This document shows, piece after piece, positions 44,701 through 54,347 of a DNA stretch of 64,000 nucleotides. Source of the DNA: JBCBGF01 sp038526915 (lineage in GTDB: Bacteria > Pseudomonadota > Alphaproteobacteria > Rhodobacterales > Rhodobacteraceae); contig JBCBGF010000003.1 of the NCBI GenBank assembly GCA_038526915.1, forward strand, positions 336,639 to 400,638, written 5' to 3'. The translations under genes were made by a program, and so were the position numbers. Below the pieces are notes generated by a model that did not search any database, was not told the origin of the DNA, and worked only from the letters and a program-made list of their open reading frames with translations. How positions within the stretch are numbered: the stretch's first letter is position 1; the number at the start of each line of letters is the position of its first letter.

Positions 44701-45363
44701 TTCCGCGATGTCTTGCGTGATCTGGGCACTGTAGCGCGCGGGATCGAGTGCATGCGGGTCGGTCCAGATCAGTCGGAGACGCTCTTGAACCGCCGGGTCA
44801 AGGAGATCGTCCATGGACAGCCGAAAGGAAGAGCGATCCGGGAAATGGGTGTAGTTCTTCCCTTGCCCTGAGAAATCCGCAAAGATCTGCAGCTCGTTGC
44901 CTATATCGAGGACCATGAGGAACGGCGGGTAGCCGTGTTCGACGGGCAGGGCCCGCGCGTAGTTCTCTGCCTGACGCCGCGCTGCGTCCATCACCTTGTC
45001 CCAACGCCGCGATCCGCGGGGTGCCTGGCCACGCTTGATCTGGTGATGATCCTCCGGCAGATCCGGACGTGTGGGTGTTGGCGCGGTACGCTTTGACGAC
45101 TGCTTTGCTTCCAGGATGAAACAGTCCCGTTTGTAGAGGTCTATGCGCCCAGGCGTGGTCGACCCGTCGGGGTGCTTGAAATCTACGCGCCTTTCGAAAA
45201 CGTAGTCGTTCAAGCGGTTCTCTTCACTCGAAAGCGCGGGTTCGGGGAGCTTCAGGTGACGACAGAGGCGTTCGATGAAGAGATGGCAGTTGGCCATTTC
45301 AGCACCGCCCGAAGCCTTTGCTTCGGCAAGGAAACCTTCGAACGAATCTGCGGTTGCTTGCAT
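41794..45363 (-). CDS. Single-chain restriction-modification enzyme (type IIG/MmeI-like DNA methyltransferase)
   Basis: 1189 residues. The N-terminal region has a PD-(D/E)xK-type nuclease signature, Asp75...Glu85-Ala-Lys87 (GRIDLYKRDCFILEAKQ). The central adenine-methyltransferase domain has SAM motif I DPACGTG (420-426) and catalytic NPPF (584-587). The C-terminal part (about 760-1100) should be the target recognition domain. This order matches MmeI-like type IIL/IIG enzymes, which cut and methylate using one polypeptide; PglX-like enzymes are related. It defends against foreign DNA. No separate specificity or helicase gene adjoins it. It is the first gene next to tRNA-Glu. Confidence 0.9.
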   Translation of the reverse strand: MQATADSFEGFLAEAKASGGAEMANCHLFIERLCRHLKLPEPALSSEENRLNDYVFERRVDFKHPDGSTTPGRIDLYKRDCFILEAKQSSKRTAPTPTRPDLPEDHHQIKRGQAPRGSRRWDKVMDAARRQAENYARALPVEHGYPPFLMVLDIGNELQIFADFSGQGKNYTHFPDRSSFRLSMDDLLDPAVQERLRLIWTDPHALDPARYSAQITQDIAERLARIALRLERHHDPHDVASFLMRCLFTMFAEDVELIPDHAFETLLKSMVDDPQHFVPALEDLWDKMDKGRYSAGINKTLRRFNGALFKDAKALPLDEDDIRELWVASQRSWEDVEPAIFGTLLERALDPRDRSRLGAHYTPRVYVERLVIPTLIQPLRADWDTARQRAKELEDAGKQDDALRTVRDFHHHLCTTRVLDPACGTGNFLYVSLELMKRLEGEVLEVIADLGGQEGLAFQGETVSPAQFYGIELNPRAVPIADLVLWIGYLKWQLRTSGPSSIAEPILHAYGTIREGDAILDYEGTEPVLDDAGQPVLVWDRITTKPNPVAPDQTIPDPAAKVPMVRYLKPKPAPWPEVEFIVGNPPFIGGKDMRAELGDGYAEAVWAVRKDLPGGADFVMHFWDAAAVRLLAKGTKTTPNPLRRFGFITTNSITQTFSRRVIERHLKAKHPLSLVYSVPDHPWQKSAGKAAVRIAMTVAEAGESEGVLGEVVAEADLDTDAPKVDLRKEEGKITAKLTLGADLSRMRSLWANETLSSRGVSLHGAGFIVSPAKAQALGLGKVPGLEKHILDYRNGRDLVQRPRGVMVIDLFGLSSEEVRHRFPAVYQHVADNVKPERDVNNRATYRNNWWIFGEPRSDLRPVLEPLPRYIATVETTKHRTFQFLDRSIRPDNMLVAIGLDSPTALAILSARLHVHFAINNGGWLGVGNDPRYSKTRVFDPFPFPALTDAAHTKLADLGDRLDAFRKARIAAHDHLTMTGLYNALERLRELEAGIGEDMTEAERDVYEAGQIRILAELHDDIDRAVLDAYGWSDLAPALIGKVGGAIPSLHKTPEQEEAEEELLTRLVALNEERAAEEARGEIRWLRPDFQIPKLGKKAPQPAMDVATITVLPTPEAEKPIWPKEPMDQIRILRRTMAGADTPLSPADLSAHFKGGRKREERIERLLADMVELGIARADANRTNRFFLPE

Positions 45364-45494
45364 GCGTGAGATGACAAAGCAATTCGGGCGAGAAGGGAAG
45401 TGCGTCTCGCGTTTTGGGATTTGTAAGTGCTTTTGGGTGCTAGGTTGGCGCGACGACCAAGAGTGGCACTAGAAACAGGGCGTGAGGGCATGGG

Positions 45495-45569
45495 TGGTAG
45501 CCCGTAGGGGAATCGAACCCCTCTTTCCAGGTTGAAAACCTGGCGTCCTAACCGATAGACGAACGGGCC
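45495..45569 (-). tRNA. tRNA-Glu (anticodon TTC)
   Basis: Reading the minus strand from 45569: acceptor GGCCCGT pairs with ACGGGCT (the first pair is G-U), the anticodon stem CCAGG/CCTGG encloses TTTTCAA with anticodon TTC, and the T arm is GAGGGGTTCGATTCCCCT-like. Discriminator A and an encoded CCA (45495-45497) end the gene. Its 3' end faces the island at 36-45 kb, the usual orientation for integration into a tRNA gene. Confidence 0.97.
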
Positions 45570-45661
45570 ACTGCAGGTGGTGCGGGGTTATCTAGGCAAA
45601 GCATCTGCCGAGGGCAAGACAATTTTTGTGCCCTTACCTCTGCCCCGCAGCCCAGCGCGAC

Positions 45662-46170
45662 CTATCCCCGGGGCGGCAGGCGGTCGAGGAGGGTGGCGAG
45701 GCAGGTATCAGAGCTCAGTCCTGCGGTGTCGAGGGTGATCCGGGGGCGGGTCATCGGCTCAAAGAGGCGCGCTTCGACATCGGCCCAGGTGGGGCCAACG
45801 CCTGTGGCGGCGCGACGGGTCTCGACGCGGGTGCGATGCTCAATGGGGTCGGAACAGATCACCTCGACCGACACGATCTGCGCGCCTGTCACATGGGCCA
45901 CGTGGCGCCAGCCGTTGCGCGCGGCGACCACCGGATTGACGCTGTCGCCCACCACCTCAAGGCCCAGATCGAGGTTGTCCGCCGCCACGGCCCAGAGCGC
46001 GCGGTAGCCTGCGTCCATCACATCGCCGGGGCGTAGGGCCGAGGCGCGCAACCCGTCTTCCACGCTGTCGACGCGCAGATAGACCGCCTCGATCACCAGG
46101 GCCAGTTCGCGGGCCAGCGTGGTCTTGCCGGTGCCGGGCAGGCCGCTGAAGACGATGAGGCGGGGCGGGG

Positions 46171-46174
<4 letters not shown>
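45662..46174 (-). CDS. AAA/kinase-like ATP-binding protein
   Basis: 170 residues. It has the P-loop GLPGTGKTT near the N-terminus (RLIVFSGLPGTGKTTLARELA) and the small size of zeta-toxin/chloramphenicol-phosphotransferase-like or gluconate-kinase-like proteins. A second acidic site may lie in YLRVDSVEDGL. It is predicted to phosphorylate a small substrate, whose identity is unknown. The start overlaps the recJ stop by four bases (ATGA), making it the last gene of the hom-glpX-recJ group. Confidence 0.82.
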
Positions 46175-47913
<1,739 letters not shown>

Positions 47914-47923
47914 GGCCCCCGGC

Positions 47924-48886
47924 TCAGGCCGGGTTGCGGTAGGTCATGCGCCGGACCGATCCGGTTTTCGAGCGCATCAGAAGGGTCTCGGCCGTCAGGA
48001 ACCCCGGTTCGCGTTTGATGCCGGGCAGGATCGAGCCATCCGTGACGCCGGTCGCGGCAAAGATCACGTCGCCTGTCACCATATCGTCGCGAGTATAGAC
48101 GCGATTGAGGTTGGTGATCCCCGCCTTCTTGGCGCGGTTTTCCTCATCCCCGTTGCGGAAGAGAAGCTTGCCGTAGATCTGCCCGCCCATGCACTTGAGC
48201 GCGGCGGCGGCCAAGACGCCCTCGGGCGCACCGCCCGATCCCATATACATGTCGATGCCGGTCAACTCGGCTTCGGCGCAGTGGATGACACCCGCCACAT
48301 CCCCATCGGTGATCAGCCGGATCGCGGCGCCGGTGGTGCGCAATTCGGCGATCATATCCTCGTGCCGCGGGCGTTCCAGGACGCAGACCGTGATGTCAGA
48401 TGTCGAACACCCCTTGGCCGCGGCCAGTGCCGAGACGCGTTCGGCGGGCGGCATATCCAGCGTGACGACACCGGGCCGGTAGCCGGGGCCGATGGCGAGC
48501 TTTTCCATATAGACGTCGGGCGCGTGCAGCATCGTGCCGCGCGGGGCCATGGCGATCACCGCCAGCGCATTGGGCATGTCCTTCGCCGTCAGCGTCGTGC
48601 CTTCCAACGGATCAAGCGCGATATCCACCGCAGGCCCCGTGCCCTGGCCCACTTCCTCACCGATATAGAGCATCGGCGCCTCGTCGCGTTCACCTTCACC
48701 GATGACCACAACGCCTTGAATTTCCAGCTGGTTCAGCTGGGTCCGCATGGCGTCGACGGCGGCCTGGTCGGCGGCTTTCTCATCGCCCCGCCCAATGAGC
48801 TGGGCCGAGGACATCGCCGCGGCTTCCGAGACGCGGGCCAGGCCCAGCGACAACATGCGGTCATTGAAATCAGGTGTGGGGGTCAT
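47924..48886 (-). CDS. glpX: Class II fructose-1,6-bisphosphatase GlpX
   Basis: 320 residues from ATG 48886 (MTPTPDFNDRMLSLGLARVSEAAA). Motifs include GRGDEKAADQAAVDAMR, VVVIGEGERDEAPMLYIGEEVG, the metal-binding DPLEGTTL and GGAPEGVLAAAALKCMGG, all characteristic of GlpX. The enzyme acts in gluconeogenesis and, in autotrophs, the Calvin cycle. The frame remains open upstream to 48982, but that part lies in intergenic repeat sequence and is not included. Confidence 0.96.
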   Translation of the reverse strand: MTPTPDFNDRMLSLGLARVSEAAAMSSAQLIGRGDEKAADQAAVDAMRTQLNQLEIQGVVVIGEGERDEAPMLYIGEEVGQGTGPAVDIALDPLEGTTLTAKDMPNALAVIAMAPRGTMLHAPDVYMEKLAIGPGYRPGVVTLDMPPAERVSALAAAKGCSTSDITVCVLERPRHEDMIAELRTTGAAIRLITDGDVAGVIHCAEAELTGIDMYMGSGGAPEGVLAAAALKCMGGQIYGKLLFRNGDEENRAKKAGITNLNRVYTRDDMVTGDVIFAATGVTDGSILPGIKREPGFLTAETLLMRSKTGSVRRMTYRNPA

Positions 48887-48949
48887 GGGCACTCGCCTTG
48901 AAATTGGATGGGGATGTCCTAGCGGAAGCCAGCGGGGGGGCACAAGGCC

Positions 48950-49106
48950 GGTGGCGCTAACGGGGGGCTGTCTGCCCCCCACGGCGCTGCCGCGCCGTCC
49001 CCCCGAGGATATTTTGTGACCAAAGACGGGGATTTAGCCTCTTTGGTCACGAAATATCCCGGGGGAAACGCCCGAAGGGTGTTGGGGGCAGCGCCCCCGT
49101 CTCGCC
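48950..49106. repeat. Paired intergenic repeats forming a long inverted repeat
   Basis: Two elements face each other between glpX and hom. The outer parts are GGGGGGCTGTCTGCCCCCC (about 48962-48980) and GGGGGC-AGC-GCCCCC (about 49085-49100). The inner parts, GAGGATATTTTGTGACCAAAGA (from about 49005) and TCTTTGGTCACGAAATATCC (ending about 49060), are nearly exact reverse complements and would form a stem of about 22 pairs. Similar words occur near 19.1 kb. The stem probably acts as the 3' end structure of hom. Confidence 0.75.
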
Positions 49107-50393
49107 TCAGACTTCCTCGATCCGGATCGCGACGGGGGCCGAGGCCATCACGCCGGTGGCAGCCATCCCCTCAATCGCCTCGTCGAGCGCGGCGCGCGTG
49201 GTTTTGTGGGTGACGATCAGAACCGGGGCTTCGCTCGTCTCATGCCCGTACTGGCGCATCCGGTCGATGGAGATACCCGCATCCCCCAGCGTAGCGGCGA
49301 TTTTGGCCAGCGCGCCGGGTTTGTCTTGCAGCGCCATGCGCAGGTAGAAAGGCGCTGGGGCTGAGGCTTTTGCGCCTTGCGTTGCCCGCAGCCGCGCCGC
49401 CGGTTGGCCGAAGGTCGAGACACGGATGCCGCGGGCGATGTCGAGGATGTCGGACATCACCGCGCTGGCCGTGGGCCCTTCGCCCGCGCCCGCGCCGCGC
49501 AGGACGATCTGGCCCACTGCATCGCCTTCGAGCACCACCATATTCATGGCGTTCTCAAGCTGACCAAGCGGTGAGGCGGCGGGGACAAGGCAGGGCGACA
49601 TCCGGCTCTCCAGCCCCCGGCCCGTCATCTGCGCCACGCCCAGAAGCTTGATCCGGTAGCCCATGTCGGCGGCCTGGCGGATATCGTCGATGGAAATCCG
49701 CTCGATCCCTTCGATGTCCATGGCCTCAAAATTCACCTGCGTGCCGAACGCGATGGCCGCGAGAAGCGCGAGCTTATGTCCCGCGTCTATGCCGCCCACA
49801 TCGAGTGTCGGATCGGCTTCGAGATAGCCCAGGCTGTCGGCCTCGGCGAAGACCTCGGCATAGCTGAGACCTGCGCTTTCCATGCGGGTCAGGATGTAAT
49901 TGCAGGTGCCGTTCATCACGCCCATGACGCGCAGCACCTCGTTGCCAGCAAGCCCTTCGGTCAGGGCCTTGACCACGGGGATGCCGCCCGCCACCGCGGC
50001 CTCGAACCGCAGGACGTGGCCGTGATCTTCGGCCGCCTGCGCCAATGCCTGGCCGTGGAGCGCCAGAAGCGCCTTGTTGGCGGTGACGACATCTTTGCCC
50101 GCGGCGATCGCGGCCTCGACCGCGGCCTTGGCGGGACCGTCTGATCCGCCCATGAGCTCAACCAGCACATCGACATCCTCGCGCGCGGCGAGGCGGACGG
50201 GATCGTCCTCCCAGGCATAGCCGCCCAGGTCGACACCGCGATCCTTGGCGCGGTCGCGGGCGGAGACGGCGGTGATCTCGATCGGGCGGCCTGTGCGCGC
50301 GGTCAAAAGGCCCTTGTGGCGCTGGACGATGCGCACGACACCTGCGCCGACGGTGCCCAGTCCGGCGATGCCGAGGCGGAGGGGTGTGGTCAT
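49107..50393 (-). CDS. hom: Homoserine dehydrogenase
   Basis: 428 residues. The N-terminal NAD(P) fold is LRLGIAGLGTVGAGVVRIVQRH, and the catalytic and substrate region includes GIPVVKALTEGLAGNEVLRVMGVMNGTCNYILTRM and YLEADPTLDVGGIDAGHKLALL. A C-terminal ACT domain (from about residue 350, DKPGALAKIAATLGDAGISIDRM) suggests feedback control by threonine. It reduces aspartate semialdehyde to homoserine for threonine and methionine synthesis. Confidence 0.97.
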   Translation of the reverse strand: MTTPLRLGIAGLGTVGAGVVRIVQRHKGLLTARTGRPIEITAVSARDRAKDRGVDLGGYAWEDDPVRLAAREDVDVLVELMGGSDGPAKAAVEAAIAAGKDVVTANKALLALHGQALAQAAEDHGHVLRFEAAVAGGIPVVKALTEGLAGNEVLRVMGVMNGTCNYILTRMESAGLSYAEVFAEADSLGYLEADPTLDVGGIDAGHKLALLAAIAFGTQVNFEAMDIEGIERISIDDIRQAADMGYRIKLLGVAQMTGRGLESRMSPCLVPAASPLGQLENAMNMVVLEGDAVGQIVLRGAGAGEGPTASAVMSDILDIARGIRVSTFGQPAARLRATQGAKASAPAPFYLRMALQDKPGALAKIAATLGDAGISIDRMRQYGHETSEAPVLIVTHKTTRAALDEAIEGMAATGVMASAPVAIRIEEV

Positions 50394-50648
50394 GGGCGGG
50401 TGTCCTTCAGGCCGATCTGCGCGGCGGTGTTACCGCAACGCGTGGATGGCGGCAATGCGGGCGGGGTCCAAGTGCCAGCGCGTCCGTTGGCGAAACCGCT
50501 GCGATGCCAGTAACAGGAATGTCCCAGAGCGATTGCAGCGCCATGACCCGCGGATCGCACCATCGGGTCCGATCGGGGCTTGTCACCCGGACGCGCGGGT
50601 GGTGAACTCGTGCCAGCAAAAACACAACGAAAATCAGGGAGACGAGAC

Positions 50649-51578
50649 ATGACACGTCTGATCACCGCGACCGCTGTTTGCGCCTTGAGCGCTGGGGCGG
50701 CCTTTGCCGACTGCGACGCGGTCACCTTTTCCGATGTCGGGTGGACCGACATCACCGCAACGACCGCCGCAACCTCGGTGGTGTTGGAGGCGCTTGGGTA
50801 TGAGACTGAAACGCTGGTCCTGTCCGTCCCGGTGACCTACACCTCCCTGGCCGAAGGCGATGTGGATGTCTTCTTGGGGAACTGGATGCCCACGATGGAG
50901 GCCGATATCGCGCCCTATCGTGAGGCCGGCACGGTCGAGACCGTTCGGGCGAACCTTGAGGGTGCGAAATACACGCTGGCCACCAATGCCGCGGGCGCCG
51001 CGCTTGGTATCGGGGATTTCGCCGATATCGCGGCGGCGGTCGATGCGCTGGACGCGCAAATCTATGGGATCGAGCCCGGCAATGATGGCAACCGGCTGAT
51101 CATGGATATGATCGCGGCGGATGCCTTTGGCCTGGGCGCGGCAGAATTTGAAGTGGTCGAAAGCTCGGAACAGGGGATGCTGGCACAGGTGGCGCGCGCA
51201 TCCGACCGGGATGAGCCGATCGTCTTCCTCGGGTGGGAGCCGCATCCGATGAACGCAAATTTTGAGCTGACCTACCTGACGGGTGGCGATGACTGGTTTG
51301 GCCCCGATCTGGGCGGTGCGACCGTCTTCACCAACACCCGCGCGGGCTTTGCGGAAGAGTGCCCGAACCTGGGCGCGTTTCTGAACAATCTTGAATTCAG
51401 CCTGGCCATGGAAAACGAAATCATGGGCGCGATCCTGAATGATGGCGAAGACCCTGTGGATGCCGCAACGGCATGGCTGACCGCGAACCCCGATGTGGTC
51501 ATGACCTGGCTCGATGGCGTGACGACGGTCGATGGGGGTGACGCATCGGCGGCGGTGTCTGAGGCACTCGGCCTCTAG
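50649..51578 (+). CDS. choX: Choline ABC transporter substrate-binding protein
   Basis: 309 residues from ATG 50649 (good GGAGACGAGAC context), signal peptide MTRLITATAVCALSAGAAFA. The mature protein starts with DCDAVTFSDVGWTDITATTA and has DVFLGNWMPTME and FLGWEPHPMN, which are hallmarks of the OpuAC/ChoX group that cages quaternary ammonium in an aromatic box. It is the first gene of choXWV. No betI or betA/B lies in the window, although a DMGDH-type enzyme lies 4 kb downstream of the operon. Confidence 0.93.
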   Translation: MTRLITATAVCALSAGAAFADCDAVTFSDVGWTDITATTAATSVVLEALGYETETLVLSVPVTYTSLAEGDVDVFLGNWMPTMEADIAPYREAGTVETVRANLEGAKYTLATNAAGAALGIGDFADIAAAVDALDAQIYGIEPGNDGNRLIMDMIAADAFGLGAAEFEVVESSEQGMLAQVARASDRDEPIVFLGWEPHPMNANFELTYLTGGDDWFGPDLGGATVFTNTRAGFAEECPNLGAFLNNLEFSLAMENEIMGAILNDGEDPVDAATAWLTANPDVVMTWLDGVTTVDGGDASAAVSEALGL

Positions 51579-51649
51579 GCAAGAAACCATGTGCAGGACA
51601 GGCGGCGCGGGTCAGACCGCCGCCTGACCACGTCCCGGGGGGCCGCGAC

Positions 51650-52603
51650 ATGCTGAACTGGCTCACCGAATGTGACGAGGGCCTGCCGGAGGGCAGCGGC
51701 CCGCTGGGTTTCCTTACCGAATGCAAGCTGCGCGTGGGCGATGCAGCCGAGGCCGGGTTCGACTGGCTACAAGAGAACCTCGCCGGTGTGTTCGACGCCA
51801 TGGCCGTGGTTCTTGAGGTGATGATCGAGGCGATCCTTGCGGTCTTGCAGGAGCCGCCGAACACCGGATGGCTGTACGATCTGCGCCGGTCGGAGGTGGC
51901 GTATCTCTATCCCGAGGCCTGGCATCCCATCCTGATCGCTGCGATCTTTACCGGGCTCGCCTGGTGGCTGCATCGAAGCTGGCGGTTGACGCTTCTGGTC
52001 GCTCTGGGCCTCTTGTTCATCATCAATCAGGGCTATTGGGATGAGACGACCGAAAGCCTGACGCTGGTTCTATCGGCCTGTGTGGTGTGCATGGGGCTGG
52101 GTGTTCCCATTGGCATCGCCGCGGCCCATCGACCAAAGCTTTATGCGGTGATGCGGCCCGTCCTCGATCTGATGCAGACCTTGCCGACCTTCGTCTATCT
52201 CATCCCGGCGATCGTGTTTTTCGGGATCGGGATGGTGCCGGGCCTGATTGCAACGGTGATCTTTGTCCTGCCCGCGCCGATCCGCCTGACGCATCTGGGC
52301 ATCTCCTCCACCCCCAAGGCGCTGATGGAGGCCGCGGATGCGTTTGGGGCGACGCCGCGGCAGAAGCTTTGGAAGGTTGAGCTGCCCTATGCGCTGCCGC
52401 AGATCATGACGGGGCTGAACCAGACGATCATGCTGTCGCTCAGCATGGTGGTGATCGCGGCCTTGGTGGGGGCCGACGGGCTGGGTGTGCCGGTGGTGCG
52501 TGCGCTGAACCAGGTGAATACGGGGCTGGGGTTTGAGGCGGGGTTGATCATCGTCGTCGTGGCGATCCTTCTGGACCGGCTTTTGCGGGTGCCGTGGCAA
52601 TGA
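51650..52603 (+). CDS. choW: Choline ABC transporter permease
   Basis: 317 residues. The N-terminus (LTECDEGLPEGSGPLGFLTECKLRVG) is soluble. About six transmembrane segments follow, with the typical permease stretch LDLMQTLPTFVYLIPAIVFFGIGMVPG and coupling loop EAADAFGATPRQKLWKVELPYALPQIMTGLNQTIMLSLSMVVIAALVG, as in ProW/ChoW. It forms the membrane channel. Its stop overlaps the choV start (ATGA). Confidence 0.94.
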   Translation: MLNWLTECDEGLPEGSGPLGFLTECKLRVGDAAEAGFDWLQENLAGVFDAMAVVLEVMIEAILAVLQEPPNTGWLYDLRRSEVAYLYPEAWHPILIAAIFTGLAWWLHRSWRLTLLVALGLLFIINQGYWDETTESLTLVLSACVVCMGLGVPIGIAAAHRPKLYAVMRPVLDLMQTLPTFVYLIPAIVFFGIGMVPGLIATVIFVLPAPIRLTHLGISSTPKALMEAADAFGATPRQKLWKVELPYALPQIMTGLNQTIMLSLSMVVIAALVGADGLGVPVVRALNQVNTGLGFEAGLIIVVVAILLDRLLRVPWQ

Positions 52604-53646
52604 GCAGTGTGGTTCGCTTCAACGAGGTCTGCATCATGTTCGGCCCATCGCCGGCCCAGGCGCTGGAGATGGCCGATGCCGGCCGCTCGCGGGCCGAGAT
52701 CCAGGCGGCAACGACCCATGTCCTGGGCGTTCACGACTGCTCGCTCGCCGTGGAGGAGGGGGAAATCCTTGTCCTCATGGGCCTGTCGGGGTCCGGCAAG
52801 TCAACGCTACTGCGGGCCGTCAACGGCTTGAACCCCGTCGCGCGCGGCTCGGTTGAGGTGCATACCGGCGAGCGCATGGTGGATGTGACCCATGCCGATG
52901 CACGCACCCTGCGCGATATCCGTCAGAACAGCGTGGCCATGGTGTTCCAGGCCTTTGGCCTTTTGCCGTGGCGGACGGTGCGAGAGAATGTGGGCTTCGG
53001 CCTGGAGTTGTCGGGCCTGCCTGTGGCCGAACGAGCTGCGCGGGTGGACCGGCAACTGTCGCTTGTGGGGTTGTCGGACTGGGCGGACCGCAAGGTGGGT
53101 GAGTTGTCGGGGGGCATGCAACAGCGCGTCGGGCTGGCCCGCGCCTTTGCCACGGACGCGCCGATCCTGTTGATGGATGAGCCGTTCTCCGCGCTTGATC
53201 CGCTGATCCGGACAAAGCTTCAGGATGAACTTCTCGACCTGCAGCGCGATCTAAAGCGGACGATTGTGTTCGTCAGCCACGATCTGGATGAGGCGTTCAA
53301 GATCGGCAATCGCATCGCCATCATGGAAGGCGGGCGCATCGTGCAATGCGGCACCCCGCGGGACATCTTTTCCGATCCCGCCAGCGATTACGTGGCGGAG
53401 TTTGTCGCGAACATGAACCCGCTGGGCGTTCTGACCGCGCGCGACGTGATGCGGGCGGCCATCACCGATTTGGCGCCGATGGACCCAAGGCAGGGGCCGG
53501 AAACACCGGTGCGCGCATTGATGGAGATGTTTGCGGGCGGCGCAAGCCGGATCGTTGTGGAGGAGGGCGGTGCCGCCATTGGCACGGTCACGCCTGAGAG
53601 TGTGATGTCGCGCCTTGTGTCGAACGACGCGCAGCCAGGGTCCTGA
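52600..53646 (+). CDS. choV: Choline ABC transporter ATP-binding protein
   Basis: 348 residues from ATG 52600, which overlaps the choW stop; a GTG two codons upstream is less likely. Motifs: Walker A GLSGSGKST, Q-loop FQAFGLLPWRTV, signature LSGGMQQR, Walker B ILLMDEPFSALD, and H-loop VSHDLDEA. The C-terminal ~90 residues resemble a single CBS-like regulatory region (APMDPRQGPETPVRALMEMF, then GGAAIGTVTPESVM), as in ProV-type ATPases that respond to ionic strength. Confidence 0.94.
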   Translation: MSSVVRFNEVCIMFGPSPAQALEMADAGRSRAEIQAATTHVLGVHDCSLAVEEGEILVLMGLSGSGKSTLLRAVNGLNPVARGSVEVHTGERMVDVTHADARTLRDIRQNSVAMVFQAFGLLPWRTVRENVGFGLELSGLPVAERAARVDRQLSLVGLSDWADRKVGELSGGMQQRVGLARAFATDAPILLMDEPFSALDPLIRTKLQDELLDLQRDLKRTIVFVSHDLDEAFKIGNRIAIMEGGRIVQCGTPRDIFSDPASDYVAEFVANMNPLGVLTARDVMRAAITDLAPMDPRQGPETPVRALMEMFAGGASRIVVEEGGAAIGTVTPESVMSRLVSNDAQPGS

Positions 53647-53722
53647 CTCTAGCGATTGGATGACGCGGGCGGCACGTGTCTTTCGTCTTGACCAATGGGC
53701 CGGGCCGCGCGAGAGTTTGCGG

Positions 53723-53903
53723 GATGGTTCCCCATATGCCCAGGCGGGCTGCGGGGATGAAAAGGGAACACGGTGCGGGCCCGGCCCAATTCCGTGACTG
53801 CCCCCGCAACTGTAGGCGGTGAGCGACCTCTGTAATGCCACTGGGCCCTTGGCCCGGGAAGGACGGGGGAAGCGGTGACCCGCAAGTCAGGAGACCTGCC
53901 ATC
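53723..53903 (+). ncRNA. Cobalamin (adenosylcobalamin) riboswitch
   Basis: Conserved blocks occur in order: GATGAAAAGGGAA (about 53756-53768), the core CTGCCCCCGCAACTGTA (about 53798-53814), GCCACTGGGCCC, and the B12 box AAGTCAGGAGACCTGCC (53884-53900). P1 is formed by GATGG (53723-53727) and CCATC (53899-53903). It controls the operon starting at 54041, and B12 binding should reduce its expression. A strong hairpin, GGCGCGC-ATCGG-GCGCGCC, follows at about 53907-53925 without a T run, so control may be at translation. Confidence 0.97.
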
Positions 53904-53972
53904 TCCGGCGCGCATCGGGCGCGCCGTGGCCACCTTTATCCCTGGCGGGGTGCCGTGGGAGGGAGAGCTGAG

Positions 53973-54041
53973 ATGGACCGCTACGGCCCCTTTACGATGT
54001 GTCTTCCCCATTGGCCCCGCCCATTTGCGCGGAGGGCGTGA
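53973..54041 (+). CDS. Possible 22-residue leader peptide in the B12-regulated mRNA
   Basis: Between the riboswitch and the first operon gene a short frame (MDRYGPFTMCLPHWPRPFARRA) has a purine-rich GGGAGGGAGAG site upstream. It ends in TGA, overlapping the ATG at 54041 (TGATG). The stop-start overlap suggests it could couple ribosome access to the next gene. It could equally be chance; coding evidence is minimal at this length. Confidence 0.3.
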   Translation: MDRYGPFTMCLPHWPRPFARRA

Positions 54042-54343
54042 TGCTTTTGGAACGCACGATCTTGCAACTCGACATCGGGCCTGTCCCGCCGGACCGGGCG
54101 CGGGAGCTGGGTCAGATGGGCTATGTGCAATGGCTGGGCGCGCTGCCCCCGATGGCCGACTACCGGCGCGAGGCCATGCGGGCCTATGCTTTGGCGGTGC
54201 CCTTTGCGCGCACATCGCCCGCGGTGGCCGTCTTTTGCGATCTGCTGGTCTCCTCGACCCGCGTGCCGTTGGAACCCCTGCCGCTGACCTTGCCTGACCC
54301 GCACCGACGCGGTGGGGCGCGGGCGCGGCGGTCGGCGTTCTGA
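54041..54343 (+). CDS. Small B12-regulated protein of unknown function
   Basis: 100 residues from ATG 54041 with GGAGGGCG upstream. No family is recognised. It is soluble with no signal peptide, and contains QLDIGPVPPDRARELGQMGYVQWLGALPP and a basic C-terminus (HRRGGARARRSAF). It is the first gene after the cobalamin riboswitch and four bases before the BtuF-like gene, so a role in cobalamin or corrinoid salvage is inferred from context only. Confidence 0.65.
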   Translation: MLLERTILQLDIGPVPPDRARELGQMGYVQWLGALPPMADYRREAMRAYALAVPFARTSPAVAVFCDLLVSSTRVPLEPLPLTLPDPHRRGGARARRSAF

Positions 54344-54347
54344 CCGG

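Noticed and set aside
36226..45569. Attachment-site repeat of the tRNA-Glu 3' end on the far side of the island
   Set aside because: I looked for a second copy of the T-arm and acceptor sequence near 36 kb and 32-33 kb and saw none, so no att sites are reported.
53835..54041. 68-codon frame running through the riboswitch
   Set aside because: The first two thirds lie inside conserved aptamer sequence. Only the last 22 codons are kept as a low-confidence leader peptide.
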